Of a DNA stretch of 64,000 nt, positions 30,582 to 39,661 are shown in pieces (the stretch's first letter is position 1; each line of letters begins with the position of its first letter). The position numbers and the translations under genes were made by a program. Under the pieces are notes generated by a model. That model searched no databases and was not told the DNA's origin. It saw only the letters and a list, made by a program, of their open reading frames with translations. Source of the DNA: Desulfobacterales bacterium (lineage in GTDB: Bacteria; Desulfobacterota; Desulfobacteria; Desulfobacterales; JAQWFD01); assembly GCA_028704555.1 (NCBI GenBank), contig JAQWFD010000004.1:62001-126000 (forward strand), in the 5' to 3' direction.

Positions 30582-33176
30582 TCAGCTGTGGTCATAATAG
30601 CACATGACATGCTGGGATATCAAATCTGCTGTAAATTTAAGGTTCAGTGCATCAACGTCATAGACTTTCACAATGCTGCCGTAATGACTCTGGGAAGGCA
30701 CTTTATTTTCAAGCATATTCGGGAGACTGGACAGCTGAGGTGAATTGAACCGTACATCCTTGTTTTCCGGAAAAATGGCGATGTAAAATATGCGTGTTTC
30801 TACAAGATCCTGGAAAAAATGAGTCCCGAAAGAAAGTTCAGGCATTAAATTGCCGTCGGCATATGCAATTTCTCCGAGGACAGTCATATGATTAATATCG
30901 GAAAAACTGACCGGTACGCCTAATGACGGCGTCGTCGTTCCCCATCGTCCGGGACCGAGCAGCATCACCGGGCACTGGTCTTTATCCTTGATTTGACGAT
31001 TCAGCCGCCCGATCAGACGCGCAATATCATACTTTTGATTCATGGACAGATCCACATAGCCTGTCGGGTCCACCATGATAATCTGTTTGATATTCCTGGA
31101 AATGCTTCCCCCCAGAAAGTTGCCGTTCATTTCCAGTAAAATGTCCGCTGTCGGGATATGTTCCGGAAATTTCATTTCCTGCACGGAACCAAGTCCTTGA
31201 AACGGTCTGCACTGAAGAAGGTTGAGCTTGAATTTTCCATCGGAAGTAAAATTCAGGGTAAACTCCGTATCTACCGGGTAATTGTAGACGGCTTCCAGTT
31301 TTTTAAGCATCCTTCGCATGACATGAGCAAAGGGGGTTTGAGACAGGAGTCCGTCAAAATTGATAATCCATGCCTTTTGATCTTTGATGCCCAGTTTTTT
31401 TATTGCCCTGTCGGTTTCATAATCCCGGATTCCCATATACGCCATTTGCAGTTCCGGAGTATCCGACATGAGTTTAAACAGCGACAGGGTTTGAAATGCA
31501 TTCTCTTTCAGGTTAAGCACATCGACTTCACGCTGGCAGAACTTTCTCATGTCGTCCATGCCGGCCAGGGGCCGGCGCAGCGGCTCGTCTAATGCTACCA
31601 GCCTTGGATAGTCACCTTCGACACGGTTTACCGCGCGCGTGCCAAGCCCTAGTACCAGCCTGAGCATGCCGGCTTCAGGTTCCATGTCTTTTTTCCAGGC
31701 AAAGGGATTATAAGAAATGCCGACTCCGGCAGCATCCGGGAAAAAATAGTCCTGCCGATGAGTGCCGGATACCCGTTGAACCAGCAATGCCATTTGCTCA
31801 TCGGATTTTTCAAGGCCTCTTTCAAGGCGATAGGTCAGGGCGTCTTCATTCATCGTGCTGGCATAAATTCTGCGGACGCAGTCTTCAAAATCGGCATAGC
31901 GCTGTTCCGGATTTCGCTGGTTGACGCAGAACAGGCTTTCATATTTACCCGCGAACGCATTACCGAATGAATCTTCCAGCAGGCTGCTGGATCTGACAAT
32001 GATGGGTGATTGACCGAAATATTCCAGAATCCTCCAGAATTGATCTTTGATTTCATTCGGAAATTCACCGTCCTTCATCTGTTTTTTCAGAATAGCGCCT
32101 GCCTTGAAATATCCTTTGTCCGTTTTCTGCTGCATTCTCAGTTTCCACCAGCCGTTTTGGACCAGATAGCTGTAGAACACATCCGCGCCGACGTAAAATG
32201 AATCGTGAGGTTCCAGAAAGTGCTGAAAATTCATGTCCGGATCAGTGAGCAGAATTTTCCGGGCGACCAGCATTCCGGCTGTTTTTCCTCCGATAAATCC
32301 TGACCCGATGAGACGGTTTTTAATGGCCAACAGATCCTCGAGAGTAAAGAGGGTTCTGGCCAGCTCAAGCATTCCGGGTTCCCGGCTGATCATGATACGG
32401 CAGATCAGGTCGATCATTTTCTGTATTTCTTCCGCTTCTCCGGGTGATGTCAGCAGGTCTTCCACCTTCAGAAAGAGCCGGTCCCAGTAATCCAGGTGCC
32501 GTTTTGAAAGCTTTAAATTGGCGGCCGCCATATCAGAAAACAGCCGGACCGTTTCAACACTGCTGGTAATCGGGATGAACCGGTCCCCGTCTTTGATGCT
32601 CGGCAGAAACATCACGGATGAATAACGCTGCCAGACTTTTAACGGATGAACATGAAATTTTTGATTATAATGATATATATCAATGAAAACCTGAGTGGTT
32701 TCTCTGATCCGGGCAACGGTTTTGAATGAGTGCCGGTTCCTGATGATTGAAAAATAGGCTATGGTATTGAGTTCAAAAAGGTAGGGGCACATGATCATAA
32801 AAAAATTGCCGATCATCAGATCGTTTGCCCACGATAGCAACAGGTCGGACAGACAGTCGAAAACATAAAACACCTGTTCCCCTTCCTGAGTGATAATATG
32901 GTACGCCTGGGTGGAAAACGATTCAAACCCATTCTGGGCATCCAGAAAGTAGGTCGTCACATTGTCCTGAGGCGATAGAAGCGGGCTGTGATCGGCAAAA
33001 CGGATATATATGACTTTCCGGTGATCTTCCAGTGCGCGTTTGACAAAAAAATCAACTACATATTTGTAATCTTTTATATCGGCGACCTGCCAGACAACAT
33101 TATCGCCGATACGAAGAAAATCGATAATTTCGTCCAAGCCTGTCATCCCGGTGCTGAATCGAACCAGTGTCTTCAT
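30582..33176 (-). CDS. PEP/pyruvate-binding (PPDK_N ATP-grasp) protein with RecA/KaiC-like N-terminal domain
   Basis: The 864-residue protein has two recognisable parts. Residues ~8-190 start FSTGMTGLDEIIDFLRIGDNV and look like a KaiC/RadA-type RecA fold, but I see no Walker A GxxxxGK. Residues ~310-700 resemble the ATP-grasp nucleotide-binding domain of PEP synthase and pyruvate phosphate dikinase (IIVRSSSLLEDSFGNAFAGKY). The phosphohistidine swivelling domain and the PEP-binding TIM barrel are missing. A C-terminal region has LLGPGRWGTTTPSLGVP. It cannot be a complete PEP synthase. A phosphotransfer, regulatory or scaffold role is a guess. It lies in its own transcription unit, with the nearest gene 458 bp downstream. 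Confidence 0.72.
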   Translation of the reverse strand: MKTLVRFSTGMTGLDEIIDFLRIGDNVVWQVADIKDYKYVVDFFVKRALEDHRKVIYIRFADHSPLLSPQDNVTTYFLDAQNGFESFSTQAYHIITQEGEQVFYVFDCLSDLLLSWANDLMIGNFFMIMCPYLFELNTIAYFSIIRNRHSFKTVARIRETTQVFIDIYHYNQKFHVHPLKVWQRYSSVMFLPSIKDGDRFIPITSSVETVRLFSDMAAANLKLSKRHLDYWDRLFLKVEDLLTSPGEAEEIQKMIDLICRIMISREPGMLELARTLFTLEDLLAIKNRLIGSGFIGGKTAGMLVARKILLTDPDMNFQHFLEPHDSFYVGADVFYSYLVQNGWWKLRMQQKTDKGYFKAGAILKKQMKDGEFPNEIKDQFWRILEYFGQSPIIVRSSSLLEDSFGNAFAGKYESLFCVNQRNPEQRYADFEDCVRRIYASTMNEDALTYRLERGLEKSDEQMALLVQRVSGTHRQDYFFPDAAGVGISYNPFAWKKDMEPEAGMLRLVLGLGTRAVNRVEGDYPRLVALDEPLRRPLAGMDDMRKFCQREVDVLNLKENAFQTLSLFKLMSDTPELQMAYMGIRDYETDRAIKKLGIKDQKAWIINFDGLLSQTPFAHVMRRMLKKLEAVYNYPVDTEFTLNFTSDGKFKLNLLQCRPFQGLGSVQEMKFPEHIPTADILLEMNGNFLGGSISRNIKQIIMVDPTGYVDLSMNQKYDIARLIGRLNRQIKDKDQCPVMLLGPGRWGTTTPSLGVPVSFSDINHMTVLGEIAYADGNLMPELSFGTHFFQDLVETRIFYIAIFPENKDVRFNSPQLSSLPNMLENKVPSQSHYGSIVKVYDVDALNLKFTADLISQHVMCYYDHS

Positions 33177-33260
33177 ATCCGCCTCCGGAGCTGTGTTAAA
33201 TCCAGATCAAAATACACTTACAACCCATCAACATGGTCTGTTGTGTCAGAAATGAGTTAA

Positions 33261-33392
33261 ATGGATATCGTGGACAAACCCATGTTACCAGACAGGTCGA
33301 TTATCTCAGATACGATCGTATCAATCAATGAAAAGCTTGAAGACATCATCGATGACACCAACTGGGTTCGAAGGGGCATCAAGAGATCGTGA
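33261..33392 (+). CDS. possible 43-residue small protein or gene remnant
   Basis: ATG at 33261 to TGA at 33390-33392. The composition looks protein-like (MDIVDKPMLPDRSII..., acidic middle with EKLEDIIDD, then TNWVRRG). There is no strong ribosome-binding site and I do not recognise the sequence. It lies in the 313-bp gap between the minus-strand aspS and the PPDK_N gene, on the opposite strand. It could equally be chance. Confidence 0.25.
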   Translation: MDIVDKPMLPDRSIISDTIVSINEKLEDIIDDTNWVRRGIKRS

Positions 33393-33420
33393 AAAAGGCG
33401 TGAGAAAAGAAATAAGCGGA

Positions 33421-33467
33421 TTGAATCGGGTTTACCTGATCGTCAACGGCAGGAAAACCCGATTCAA
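33421..33467 (-). terminator. strong hairpin at the 3' end of aspS
   Basis: A perfect 13-bp inverted repeat (TTGAATCGGGTTT/AAACCCGATTCAA) with an inner CCTG/CAGG pairing lies 23 bases after the aspS stop. The U-run on the minus strand is interrupted, so it may act as a weak terminator or as a 3' stabiliser. Confidence 0.5.
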
Positions 33468-33489
33468 AAATTCGGCCGATACCCTCAAG

Positions 33490-35316
33490 TTATGCGGATT
33501 TGAGGTATTTTTTTTGCAGATTAAGCAATCCCAGCTCGGCAAGCTGTTCCCGATCCACTGTCGAGGGCGCCTGTGTCAATGGGCAGTAAGCGCTTCGGTT
33601 TTTCGGAAATGCGATGACTTCCCGGATAGATTCGGTTCCGATAATCATGGCGGTGACACGGTCCAGACCCAGTGCGATACCCCCATGAGGCGGTGCGCCA
33701 TATTCAAATGCCCGGAGGAAGAAGCCGAATTTTTTTTCTATTTCTGCTTCGGTAAGACCGAGTGCCTGAAAAATTTTATGCTGAAGATCCCGGTTGTTGA
33801 TTCGAATACTTCCACCGCCGAGTTCTTCCCCGTTCATTACTAAATCGTATGTACGGGATTGAAGCGTTAAAAGTTCATCCCGATTTTCGGGATTGAAATC
33901 GGTTCGATCCGGTGCCGTAAACGGATGGTGATTGGATGTAATTTGTCCGTCACTCAACCCGAAGAGTGGAAAATCGGTTACCCATACCGGACAATACCGG
34001 TTTTTCGGAATAAGCGCCAGCCGGTCTGCCAGATGAAGGCGAAGAAGGCCCAGCGCGGAGGTGACCACTTCGTAAGAGGTGTCTGCCAATATTAAAATGA
34101 CATCTCCGTTTTCAGCATCGAACCGGTCCATAATTCCCCGGCGTTCCTCTTCGCTGAAAAACTGCACGATATTGGATTCCAGGCTGTTGTCCACTACCCG
34201 CATCCAGGTCATGCCCTTTGCCCCAAAGCCCGGCACAATCTGTTTGGCATACTCATTTTGCAGCACGTTTTTGCTTAAATTATCGGATTGCCCCTTTGCA
34301 TTGATGCCTTTGATGCAACCGCCCCGCTGCACAATAGTCTTGAAAATACCATATTCTGTATTCGTAAAAATATCGGTTGCGTCCACAAATTTCAATCCGA
34401 AGCGAAGATCCGGCCGGTCCGATCCGGTGCTGTCCATGGCTTCCTGCCATGTCATTCGCGGAAAGGGTCTGGGAAGCGTAATGCCGCCGATCTCAAACAT
34501 GCGGACGGCAAGCTCTTCAAACTGTTCATAGATAAATGTTTCATCAATGAAAGAGGCTTCCACATCCATCTGGGTGAATTCCGGCTGGCGGTTCGGACGA
34601 AGATCTTCGTCGCGAAAACAGCGTGTAATCTGGTAATATCGCTCAAATCCGCTGACCATCAAAAGCTGTTTGAACATTTGAGGCGACTGTGGCAGGGCGT
34701 AGAACTGCCCGGGGTGAACCCTGCTGGGCACCAGGTAATCGCGAGCCCCTTCCGGGGTCGTTTTGGTCAGCATCGGTGTTTCAATTTCAATAAAGCCGCT
34801 TTCATCCAGAAACGTCCGGATGCATCTGTTAATCTGGTGCCGTTTGAAAAAATTATCCTGCATGGACGGTCGTCTCAGGTCCAGATACCGGTACGTGAGC
34901 CTTAAGTCCTCTGAAACCGATTCCATGCTGCATGCGCTCGAGCCGGAAATCATGGCCTTTTCCGATATGGGAAAAGGAAGTGCTTTGGATGGGTTTAACA
35001 GGGTAAAATCAGAAACGACAATTTCGATGTCTCCGGTTTTGATATTGGGGTTTTCAGTGCCGGGTTCACGATTGATCACCTGGCCGGTGACGGCAATGCA
35101 GAATTCATTTCGCAGTGTGGCCGCATCCCTGCACAACTGAGCGGAAGTATGGCCGGGACTGAAAACGATCTGCACAATGCCGCTTCTGTCCCGTAAATGA
35201 ATAAAAAGGACTTCGCCGTGGTTTCTGAACGCATCCACCCATCCGCTCAGATGGATCTGACGGCCGGTATCGGACAGACGCAGTTCTCCACAGTAAGATC
35301 GGCATTTATATGTCAT
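33490..35316 (-). CDS. aspS: aspartate-tRNA ligase
   Basis: AspRS charges tRNA-Asp, and in bacteria lacking AsnRS also tRNA-Asn. The 608-residue bacterial-type enzyme has an N-terminal OB-fold (IHLSGWVDAFRNHGEVLFIHLRD). Class II motif 2 is in CFRDEDLRPNRQPEFTQMD, and a GAD-type insertion domain is present. Motif 3 is GGIALGLDRVTAMI. Whether it is discriminating cannot be told by eye. A 428-bp gap with a plus-strand promoter separates its start from the upstream repeat. Confidence 0.97.
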   Translation of the reverse strand: MTYKCRSYCGELRLSDTGRQIHLSGWVDAFRNHGEVLFIHLRDRSGIVQIVFSPGHTSAQLCRDAATLRNEFCIAVTGQVINREPGTENPNIKTGDIEIVVSDFTLLNPSKALPFPISEKAMISGSSACSMESVSEDLRLTYRYLDLRRPSMQDNFFKRHQINRCIRTFLDESGFIEIETPMLTKTTPEGARDYLVPSRVHPGQFYALPQSPQMFKQLLMVSGFERYYQITRCFRDEDLRPNRQPEFTQMDVEASFIDETFIYEQFEELAVRMFEIGGITLPRPFPRMTWQEAMDSTGSDRPDLRFGLKFVDATDIFTNTEYGIFKTIVQRGGCIKGINAKGQSDNLSKNVLQNEYAKQIVPGFGAKGMTWMRVVDNSLESNIVQFFSEEERRGIMDRFDAENGDVILILADTSYEVVTSALGLLRLHLADRLALIPKNRYCPVWVTDFPLFGLSDGQITSNHHPFTAPDRTDFNPENRDELLTLQSRTYDLVMNGEELGGGSIRINNRDLQHKIFQALGLTEAEIEKKFGFFLRAFEYGAPPHGGIALGLDRVTAMIIGTESIREVIAFPKNRSAYCPLTQAPSTVDREQLAELGLLNLQKKYLKSA

Positions 35317-35620
35317 GGGATGGTAATTCCTTTCTGGCTGTTGTAACGGAGCCTAATGTGATCCGAATTCATGTACGGCCTGCAAAGCTCACCCGGCCTG
35401 TGAATTTTACCCGGATTGACGTGCTCCAGATCAATTATAAATCAGGTTATATTTACAGACAAATTTTAAAAAATCAAGGATTAAGAATTTCAGTAAACAT
35501 CCATTTTGGGAGGGAGCGTTTTTTGTAAATTGGAAGGTCTTCGTTTTTAACAAGCGGGAGGGATTAAATCGAAAATATTTTCTTTTTTTGACGCCCTCCC
35601 CATATTTCGATGAGTTTTAC

Positions 35621-35649
35621 TTGACACAATGCCGTACTTTACTTAATAA
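35621..35649 (+). promoter_or_regulatory. strong candidate sigma-70 promoter
   Basis: Consensus TTGACA (35621-35626) and TAATAA (35644-35649) are separated by exactly 17 bases. The next protein start is 480 bases away, with the structured repeat between, so the promoter may drive a leader RNA or an independent RNA. Confidence 0.55.
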
Positions 35650-35744
35650 GTTACAAAGGTAATCATTTAAAAACGACAAGCCGTATTGTTTTGGACACAT
35701 GAGCCATCATGAAATCAAAATCAAGTCTGGAAAGAAAAAAATTT

Positions 35745-35940
35745 AAATCAGCGTCCTGCGGTTGGCCTGAGGAGCGCTATCGCTGGAGGAGCACTTCGTT
35801 TGGAACAAAATGCAAAATACTTTTATCTTATAATATCCTTAATGGAGCGAAGCTCACGTCCCTCAAGCACAGCGTCCCTCAATCTGTAACCTGCGGATAA
35901 AATTAGTCGAAAAGCAGGAAATTCTTATCCTGTCAAGTTA
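35745..35940 (+). repeat. structured ~200-bp repeat, family 2, copy 1
   Basis: It matches 53778-53978 in the same orientation over its whole length at roughly two thirds identity. Conserved blocks include AAATCAGCGTCCTGCG, GCGCTATCGCTGGAGGA, TTTATCTTA-ATATCCT and CTGTAACCTGC. The two halves can pair (CGCTG with CAGCG, TGAGG with CCTCA, GAGC...TTCG with CGAA-GCTC). Some pairs seem to change together between copies, as expected for a structured RNA or a palindromic mobile element. Confidence 0.7.
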
Positions 35941-36128
35941 AAGGCGTCGAGAATTTCCAGGGAAGAGGCATGCTTGTGTACGCTGCAGTGAACACGGCAT
36001 GAAGCACAACGCATATGAATTTTTGCAGCACCGTCAAACTTGAAATTTGAATTACCCCTACATTTTCAGAACGTATTCAACAGATTTATCACCAAAGTTG
36101 TTTTCAGTCTATAAAAGGAGATGATGTC

Positions 36129-36806
36129 ATGTACGTTGGCCGAGTAATGCATACCGATCTTGTTACGGTGCCGCCAAACACCCCGCTGGGTGATGCAAGG
36201 GAAATCATCAAGGACAAACGCATAGATCATTTGCTGGTTGTCGACAAGTCAAAAGGTCTGGTCGGCCTTGTCTCGGACAGAGACTTGAAACAAAGCTGGG
36301 CGTCGCCCGCCACCACATTGAGCACACATGAACTGAGCTACCTTCTTGACAAAATCACCGTAGATATGATCATGGTTAAAAAAATCATCACGGTCACCCC
36401 GGACACGACCATTGAACGGGCCGCCCTGATCATGCAGGAGAATCGAATCGGCTCTCTGCCGGTTATCGATCACGACAAAAAGCTTGTCGGCATTATCACC
36501 ACGACTAACGTTTTAGAAGTGCTGCTGGAAGCTCTTGGCATTGGAACAGACAGCAAACGGTTTATTGTACTGGTTAAAGACCGGATCGGATCCATAGCTG
36601 AAGTGGCAAGGATTCTCAAAGAGCAGGGAATTAATATCCTGAGTCTGGTCAGCTGGCCTGAAAAAAACTACCCCGACGTGTACCAGTTAGTCATGAGGGT
36701 CCCGGCTGAAGATGACGAAAAAGCGATATCATCGTTAATAAAAAACGGTTTTCCGGTAATTACCGAATATGTTAAAGATCATGGCCCGTTCATCAAAGCC
36801 ATATAG
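36129..36806 (+). CDS. CBS-pair and ACT domain protein
   Basis: The 225-residue protein has two CBS motifs (residues ~1-60 and ~75-140: VMHTDLVTVPPNTPLGDA and MVKKIITVTPDTTIERAA). A C-terminal ACT domain (~145-220: FIVLVKDRIGSIAEVARILKEQGINILS) follows. The architecture is AcuB-like. CBS pairs bind adenine nucleotides and ACT domains bind amino acids, so it is probably a small-molecule sensor, with the target unknown. AAAGGAG lies eleven bases before the ATG. It is alone on this strand between gene-free regions. Confidence 0.88.
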   Translation: MYVGRVMHTDLVTVPPNTPLGDAREIIKDKRIDHLLVVDKSKGLVGLVSDRDLKQSWASPATTLSTHELSYLLDKITVDMIMVKKIITVTPDTTIERAALIMQENRIGSLPVIDHDKKLVGIITTTNVLEVLLEALGIGTDSKRFIVLVKDRIGSIAEVARILKEQGINILSLVSWPEKNYPDVYQLVMRVPAEDDEKAISSLIKNGFPVITEYVKDHGPFIKAI

Positions 36807-36813
36807 GCTTATC

Positions 36814-36843
36814 AGTCGTGAGTCGTGAGTCTTCGGTCGTGAG
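36814..36843 (+). repeat. short tandem repeat GTCGTGA
   Basis: Four imperfect copies of a GTCGTGAGT/GTCTTCG unit lie right after the CBS-ACT stop. The style is like the degenerate repeat at 1487-1560. Confidence 0.5.
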
Positions 36844-36984
36844 AAGTTCTGCTGATATCCGCCTTCAGGATATTACGGCATGAAGTTTTTTTCTTTTCGG
36901 CTGCCGCCTATCTGCCACTGAACAAGACAGCCCTGGCCTGATATCCCTCTGCCGGAATCTGCCAAAGACACGTTAAGGGCCTGT

Positions 36985-37752
36985 ATGGATAATTTTTCAA
37001 TAGAGGAAAAAGATGCTCAGCTGTTGCTGAAAGTAAAGGGCAGGCAATCTCTTTCCAGACGACACCGGCATATGTGGCGAATCAGGCCGACAGTTCTGGT
37101 CCTGTGCCTTATGGTGCTGTTGATATATTCCGGATATCTGTTCTATCCCTCTATGGCGTTTAACGATAACGGACAATGGGTATCGACCCCGGAGAATTCA
37201 GACGGCAATGAAAAAACCCCGGATAAACTTTATCAGGAACCCATATCAGAAACGGCCACTGCGACAATACCGGTCTGCCGGTCTGGCGATGCTGTAAAAA
37301 CAGGCACTTTCAGCTCAGAGCCGCCTTCAATTCCAAGCAACCGGACTGACCCGGCTCAGATCAGCCGTCCGGTTGCAGCCGGCTCCCGGATATCAGAGCC
37401 TTTAGCGCAATCTTCCGCAAACAGTTTAAAAATCACCCGGACCGTCGTCTGCAACGCAATCAGAGACCATCAGTTCATCGGGGAAAAGCACACGTTTTCC
37501 ATTAAAAAAGACCGCAAAGCTTGTGTCTGGATGGAAGTGAATTCCAAAAATATTCCCCGTACGCTGACCCACATTTATTACCGAAATGGGACAAAGTACT
37601 GTGATGTGCCGTTAGCCGTCAGATATTCCAGAACGAGAACATGGAGCTGTATTACGCTTCGCAGACCGGATTATACCGGATTCTGGTCGGTAGAAATCAC
37701 TGATGAAACCGGTCGTGTCTTAAACCGCGTTGAATTTGAAGTCATTCCCTGA
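36985..37752 (+). CDS. membrane-anchored DUF2914 protein
   Basis: The 255-residue protein has a short cytoplasmic N-terminus and one membrane segment (~residues 36-56, TVLVLCLMVLLIYSGYLF). A low-complexity linker of ~85 residues rich in Pro/Ser/Thr follows. The C-terminal ~110-residue domain resembles DUF2914 (THIYYRNGTKYCDVPLAV, RTWSC, GFWSVEITDETGRVL). The domain is probably periplasmic, with a beta-sandwich fold of unknown function. The ATG at 36985 has AAGGGCC upstream. It is convergent with the J-domain gene. Confidence 0.75.
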   Translation: MDNFSIEEKDAQLLLKVKGRQSLSRRHRHMWRIRPTVLVLCLMVLLIYSGYLFYPSMAFNDNGQWVSTPENSDGNEKTPDKLYQEPISETATATIPVCRSGDAVKTGTFSSEPPSIPSNRTDPAQISRPVAAGSRISEPLAQSSANSLKITRTVVCNAIRDHQFIGEKHTFSIKKDRKACVWMEVNSKNIPRTLTHIYYRNGTKYCDVPLAVRYSRTRTWSCITLRRPDYTGFWSVEITDETGRVLNRVEFEVIP

Positions 37753-37778
37753 ATTGCGAGAGCGCCTGCACGACAAGG

Positions 37779-38453
37779 TTATCGGTACTTGCCGATCCCC
37801 TTGACCCGACCGACAGGGCTGACGGGGCTGACGGGTTCTGAATCGACGATACCGGTGCGGGTTCTGACATATCGGTGCTTCCGCAACGATCTCATACCCG
37901 GCGGCCTACCCGTCTGAAAATTTGGTTGACCGGATCGGAGTTCACCGTACCGGCCGGTTCCCGACTGCAGTTTCCCTTTCAGGATTTCCCTGAATCCGCG
38001 ATCATCGAATTGACGCATCGAGTCGCGGTGACCGGAATTTTGTCGGGTGTTACAACTCCGTTTTTTCCCCGGACCGGTTGACAGCCGTGCCTTTTTTCCC
38101 ATTTCCCGTGAAGCAAATATCCGATCCAGAACGTTGATCAAAAAAGAAAACAGGTGCTTGATAAAATGGCCGGGTTGCCGTTTTTCGCGAAATGGTAAAA
38201 ATTCGCTTTGAAAATGTCCCCCGTTCAGGTTTGACGATATTTCAGACTTCCGGGCATTGATAGCTTGTTGAATGGCATGATAGGCAATATTGATATCTTT
38301 TAATTTTTCCTCGGCATTTTTTTTCAAATCCGGGTCATTTACGAACTGATCCGGATGCCAGGATTTTACCATACTTTTGTATGCCTGCTTGGCATCCTCA
38401 ATCGATGCATCCTGATCAAGTCCCAATATGGCATAGTAAAAATCATTATTCAT
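37779..38453 (-). CDS. J-domain (DnaJ-like) protein
   Basis: The N-terminal ~65 residues form a J domain (DFYYAILGLDQDASIEDAKQ, then the HPD motif in VKSWHPDQF), which stimulates Hsp70 ATPase. The remaining ~150 residues are basic, Arg/Gly/Ser-rich, and lack zinc-finger or CTD domains, so this is a type III J protein. The frame is open 6 codons further to a TTG, but the ATG at 38451-38453 (MNNDFYYAI) matches the domain start. No dnaK is nearby, so the client is unknown. The C-terminal half has low-complexity codon use. Confidence 0.8.
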   Translation of the reverse strand: MNNDFYYAILGLDQDASIEDAKQAYKSMVKSWHPDQFVNDPDLKKNAEEKLKDINIAYHAIQQAINARKSEISSNLNGGHFQSEFLPFREKRQPGHFIKHLFSFLINVLDRIFASREMGKKARLSTGPGKKRSCNTRQNSGHRDSMRQFDDRGFREILKGKLQSGTGRYGELRSGQPNFQTGRPPGMRSLRKHRYVRTRTGIVDSEPVSPVSPVGRVKGIGKYR

Positions 38454-38778
38454 GTCAGAATTCTCTCTCAAGCTCCCGGATCATGGTGTCGAAGGGGTGA
38501 GGCTTAACCCTCAATTTCGGTTATCATAAGCCATTCGAAGGATAAGATACATAAAAAAAGTCCAATCCGATTGATATTGTTATCCATATTCAAACCTTAT
38601 CCGCAATAGCAGCCAATTACCACAGCCTTCCGGAATAACCGCTGACTGAGGCGTTTGGCAGGCACTGCCCTCATTCAGCTTGACGGTACCAGAAAAGACG
38701 ATGTATTTTTAAACGTGGAACTGAAGAATTTCAGACCGATGCATCCTGTCAGTTGCCTGATATACACAAGGTGGAACA
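38454..38778. other. divergent intergenic region, J-domain gene to uspA
   Basis: These 325 bases carry the promoters of both flanking genes. The plus-strand one is identifiable at 38680-38709. Nothing else is evident. Confidence 0.4.
38680..38709 (+). promoter_or_regulatory. candidate promoter of the UspA gene
   Basis: TTGACG (38680-38685), an 18-base spacer and TATTTT (38704-38709) lie about 70 bases before the ATG. Confidence 0.45.
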
Positions 38779-39204
38779 ATGATCCGATTAAACAAAATTT
38801 TAACCCCGGTAGACGGCTCCGATCATTCCATGCGAGCTGCCAGATATGCAGCGGCACTCGCCGGGATAGTTGATGCGGAGATCATCCTGGTTCACTGCCA
38901 CAAGCCCTTTCCGGTAATTCTGGGAGAACCCTATTACCAGAAGGCTGTAATTGCCATTCTGGAAAAATCAAATGAAATGCTGGAACCCTTCCGCCAGCTT
39001 TACCTGGAACATAATCTCCGGTTTTCGGAAAGAATTCTTGAAGAACCCGCGGGAAAAGCCATCGCTGAAGTTTCCGAGATCGAACATTGTGACCTGATCA
39101 TCATGGGTTCACGGGGCCAGTCAGATCTGAAGGGGCTGGTAATAGGCAGCGTGGCACATCGGGTATTGCACTCGGTGACATGCCCTGTTCTTATTGTTCG
39201 CTGA
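38779..39204 (+). CDS. universal stress protein, UspA family
   Basis: The 141-residue single-domain Usp begins NKILTPVDGSDHSMRAARYA. It ends with the ATP-binding signature GSRGQSDLKGLVIGSVA (G-x2-G-x9-G-S), so it probably binds ATP. Usp proteins are cytoplasmic stress-survival factors. AGGTGGA precedes the ATG. A second, more distant Usp is encoded at 61527-62012. A MITE-like element begins 41 bp downstream. Confidence 0.93.
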   Translation: MIRLNKILTPVDGSDHSMRAARYAAALAGIVDAEIILVHCHKPFPVILGEPYYQKAVIAILEKSNEMLEPFRQLYLEHNLRFSERILEEPAGKAIAEVSEIEHCDLIIMGSRGQSDLKGLVIGSVAHRVLHSVTCPVLIVR

Positions 39205-39245
39205 TTCAGGGGAAAAAATTTAAGGGAACAGGAAAATGAATTTCC

Positions 39246-39393
39246 GGGCTTGATCATAACTGCGGCCATATTTTGCTGTGCGTAGCCTCTGCGTCCCGCC
39301 GGTTGCCGGCGTACGACATGGCGCGATCCGGGGGATGCCGGCAATGGGCGGGACGGACCCCGTGACATGGTGGCCGCCGTTATGATCAAGCCC
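39246..39393 (-). mobile_element. MITE-like palindromic element, copy B (short form)
   Basis: The 148-bp element has terminal inverted repeats with one mismatch in 23. Orientation is opposite to copy A. The inner hairpin has lost the half next to the CTTCTCCAGCACGATCC segment and keeps the other half. Flanking octamers GAATTTCC and GAATTTTT match at 6 of 8 positions, an aged target duplication. It lies between uspA and the HPF-cold-shock gene. Confidence 0.85.
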
Positions 39394-39443
39394 GAATTTT
39401 TCCGCCCGTCCACTCGAGACATGTGAAACGCCGTAAAAAAACA

Positions 39444-39520
39444 ATCCGCAGATTACCCAATTCGGCACAGATCAATTAAAGGGGGTATTACGTCTGCGAC
39501 AATCTGCGTAATCTGCGGAT
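39444..39520. repeat. inverted repeat ATCCGCAGATTAC / GTAATCTGCGGAT
   Basis: Perfect 13-bp arms at 39444-39456 and 39508-39520, 51 bases apart. The right arm is embedded in a short direct repeat (AATCTGCGTAATCTGCGG). It belongs to the same repeat-rich gap as copy B. No gene is present in 39205-39615. Confidence 0.6.
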
Positions 39521-39615
39521 CAGAATCTGATTAATCGGTGTTCTTTTTGACCGCCTGAGATCAAAGGCTTTTTTTGCCATAAAAAACACGAAACGAAGAA
39601 TTCAAAAACTAAAGC

Positions 39616-39657
39616 AAAAGGGGGACGTACCGCTGAAGGCCTCATCCCCCCTTTTTT
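39616..39657 (-). terminator. terminator of the HPF-cold-shock gene (possibly bidirectional)
   Basis: AAAAGGGGG pairs with CCCCCTTTT around a GC-containing loop. On the minus strand the stem directly follows the stop codon and runs into TTTTGCTTT. On the plus strand it ends in TTTTTT. Confidence 0.75.
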
Positions 39658-39661
39658 AATA

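Larger units (their letters stand above)
35317..36128. other. 812-bp gene-free region between aspS and the CBS-ACT gene
   Basis: It holds the minus-strand aspS promoter region, a GGGAGGG/CCCTCCC inverted pair around 35557-35600, a good plus-strand promoter at 35621-35649, and the structured repeat at 35745-35940. The ribosome-binding site AAAGGAG for the next gene follows near 36115. I find no convincing protein frame. Confidence 0.5.

Noticed and set aside
33328..33843. Plus-strand 171-codon frame
   Set aside because: It mostly overlaps the 3' end of aspS on the other strand and runs through the aspS hairpin.
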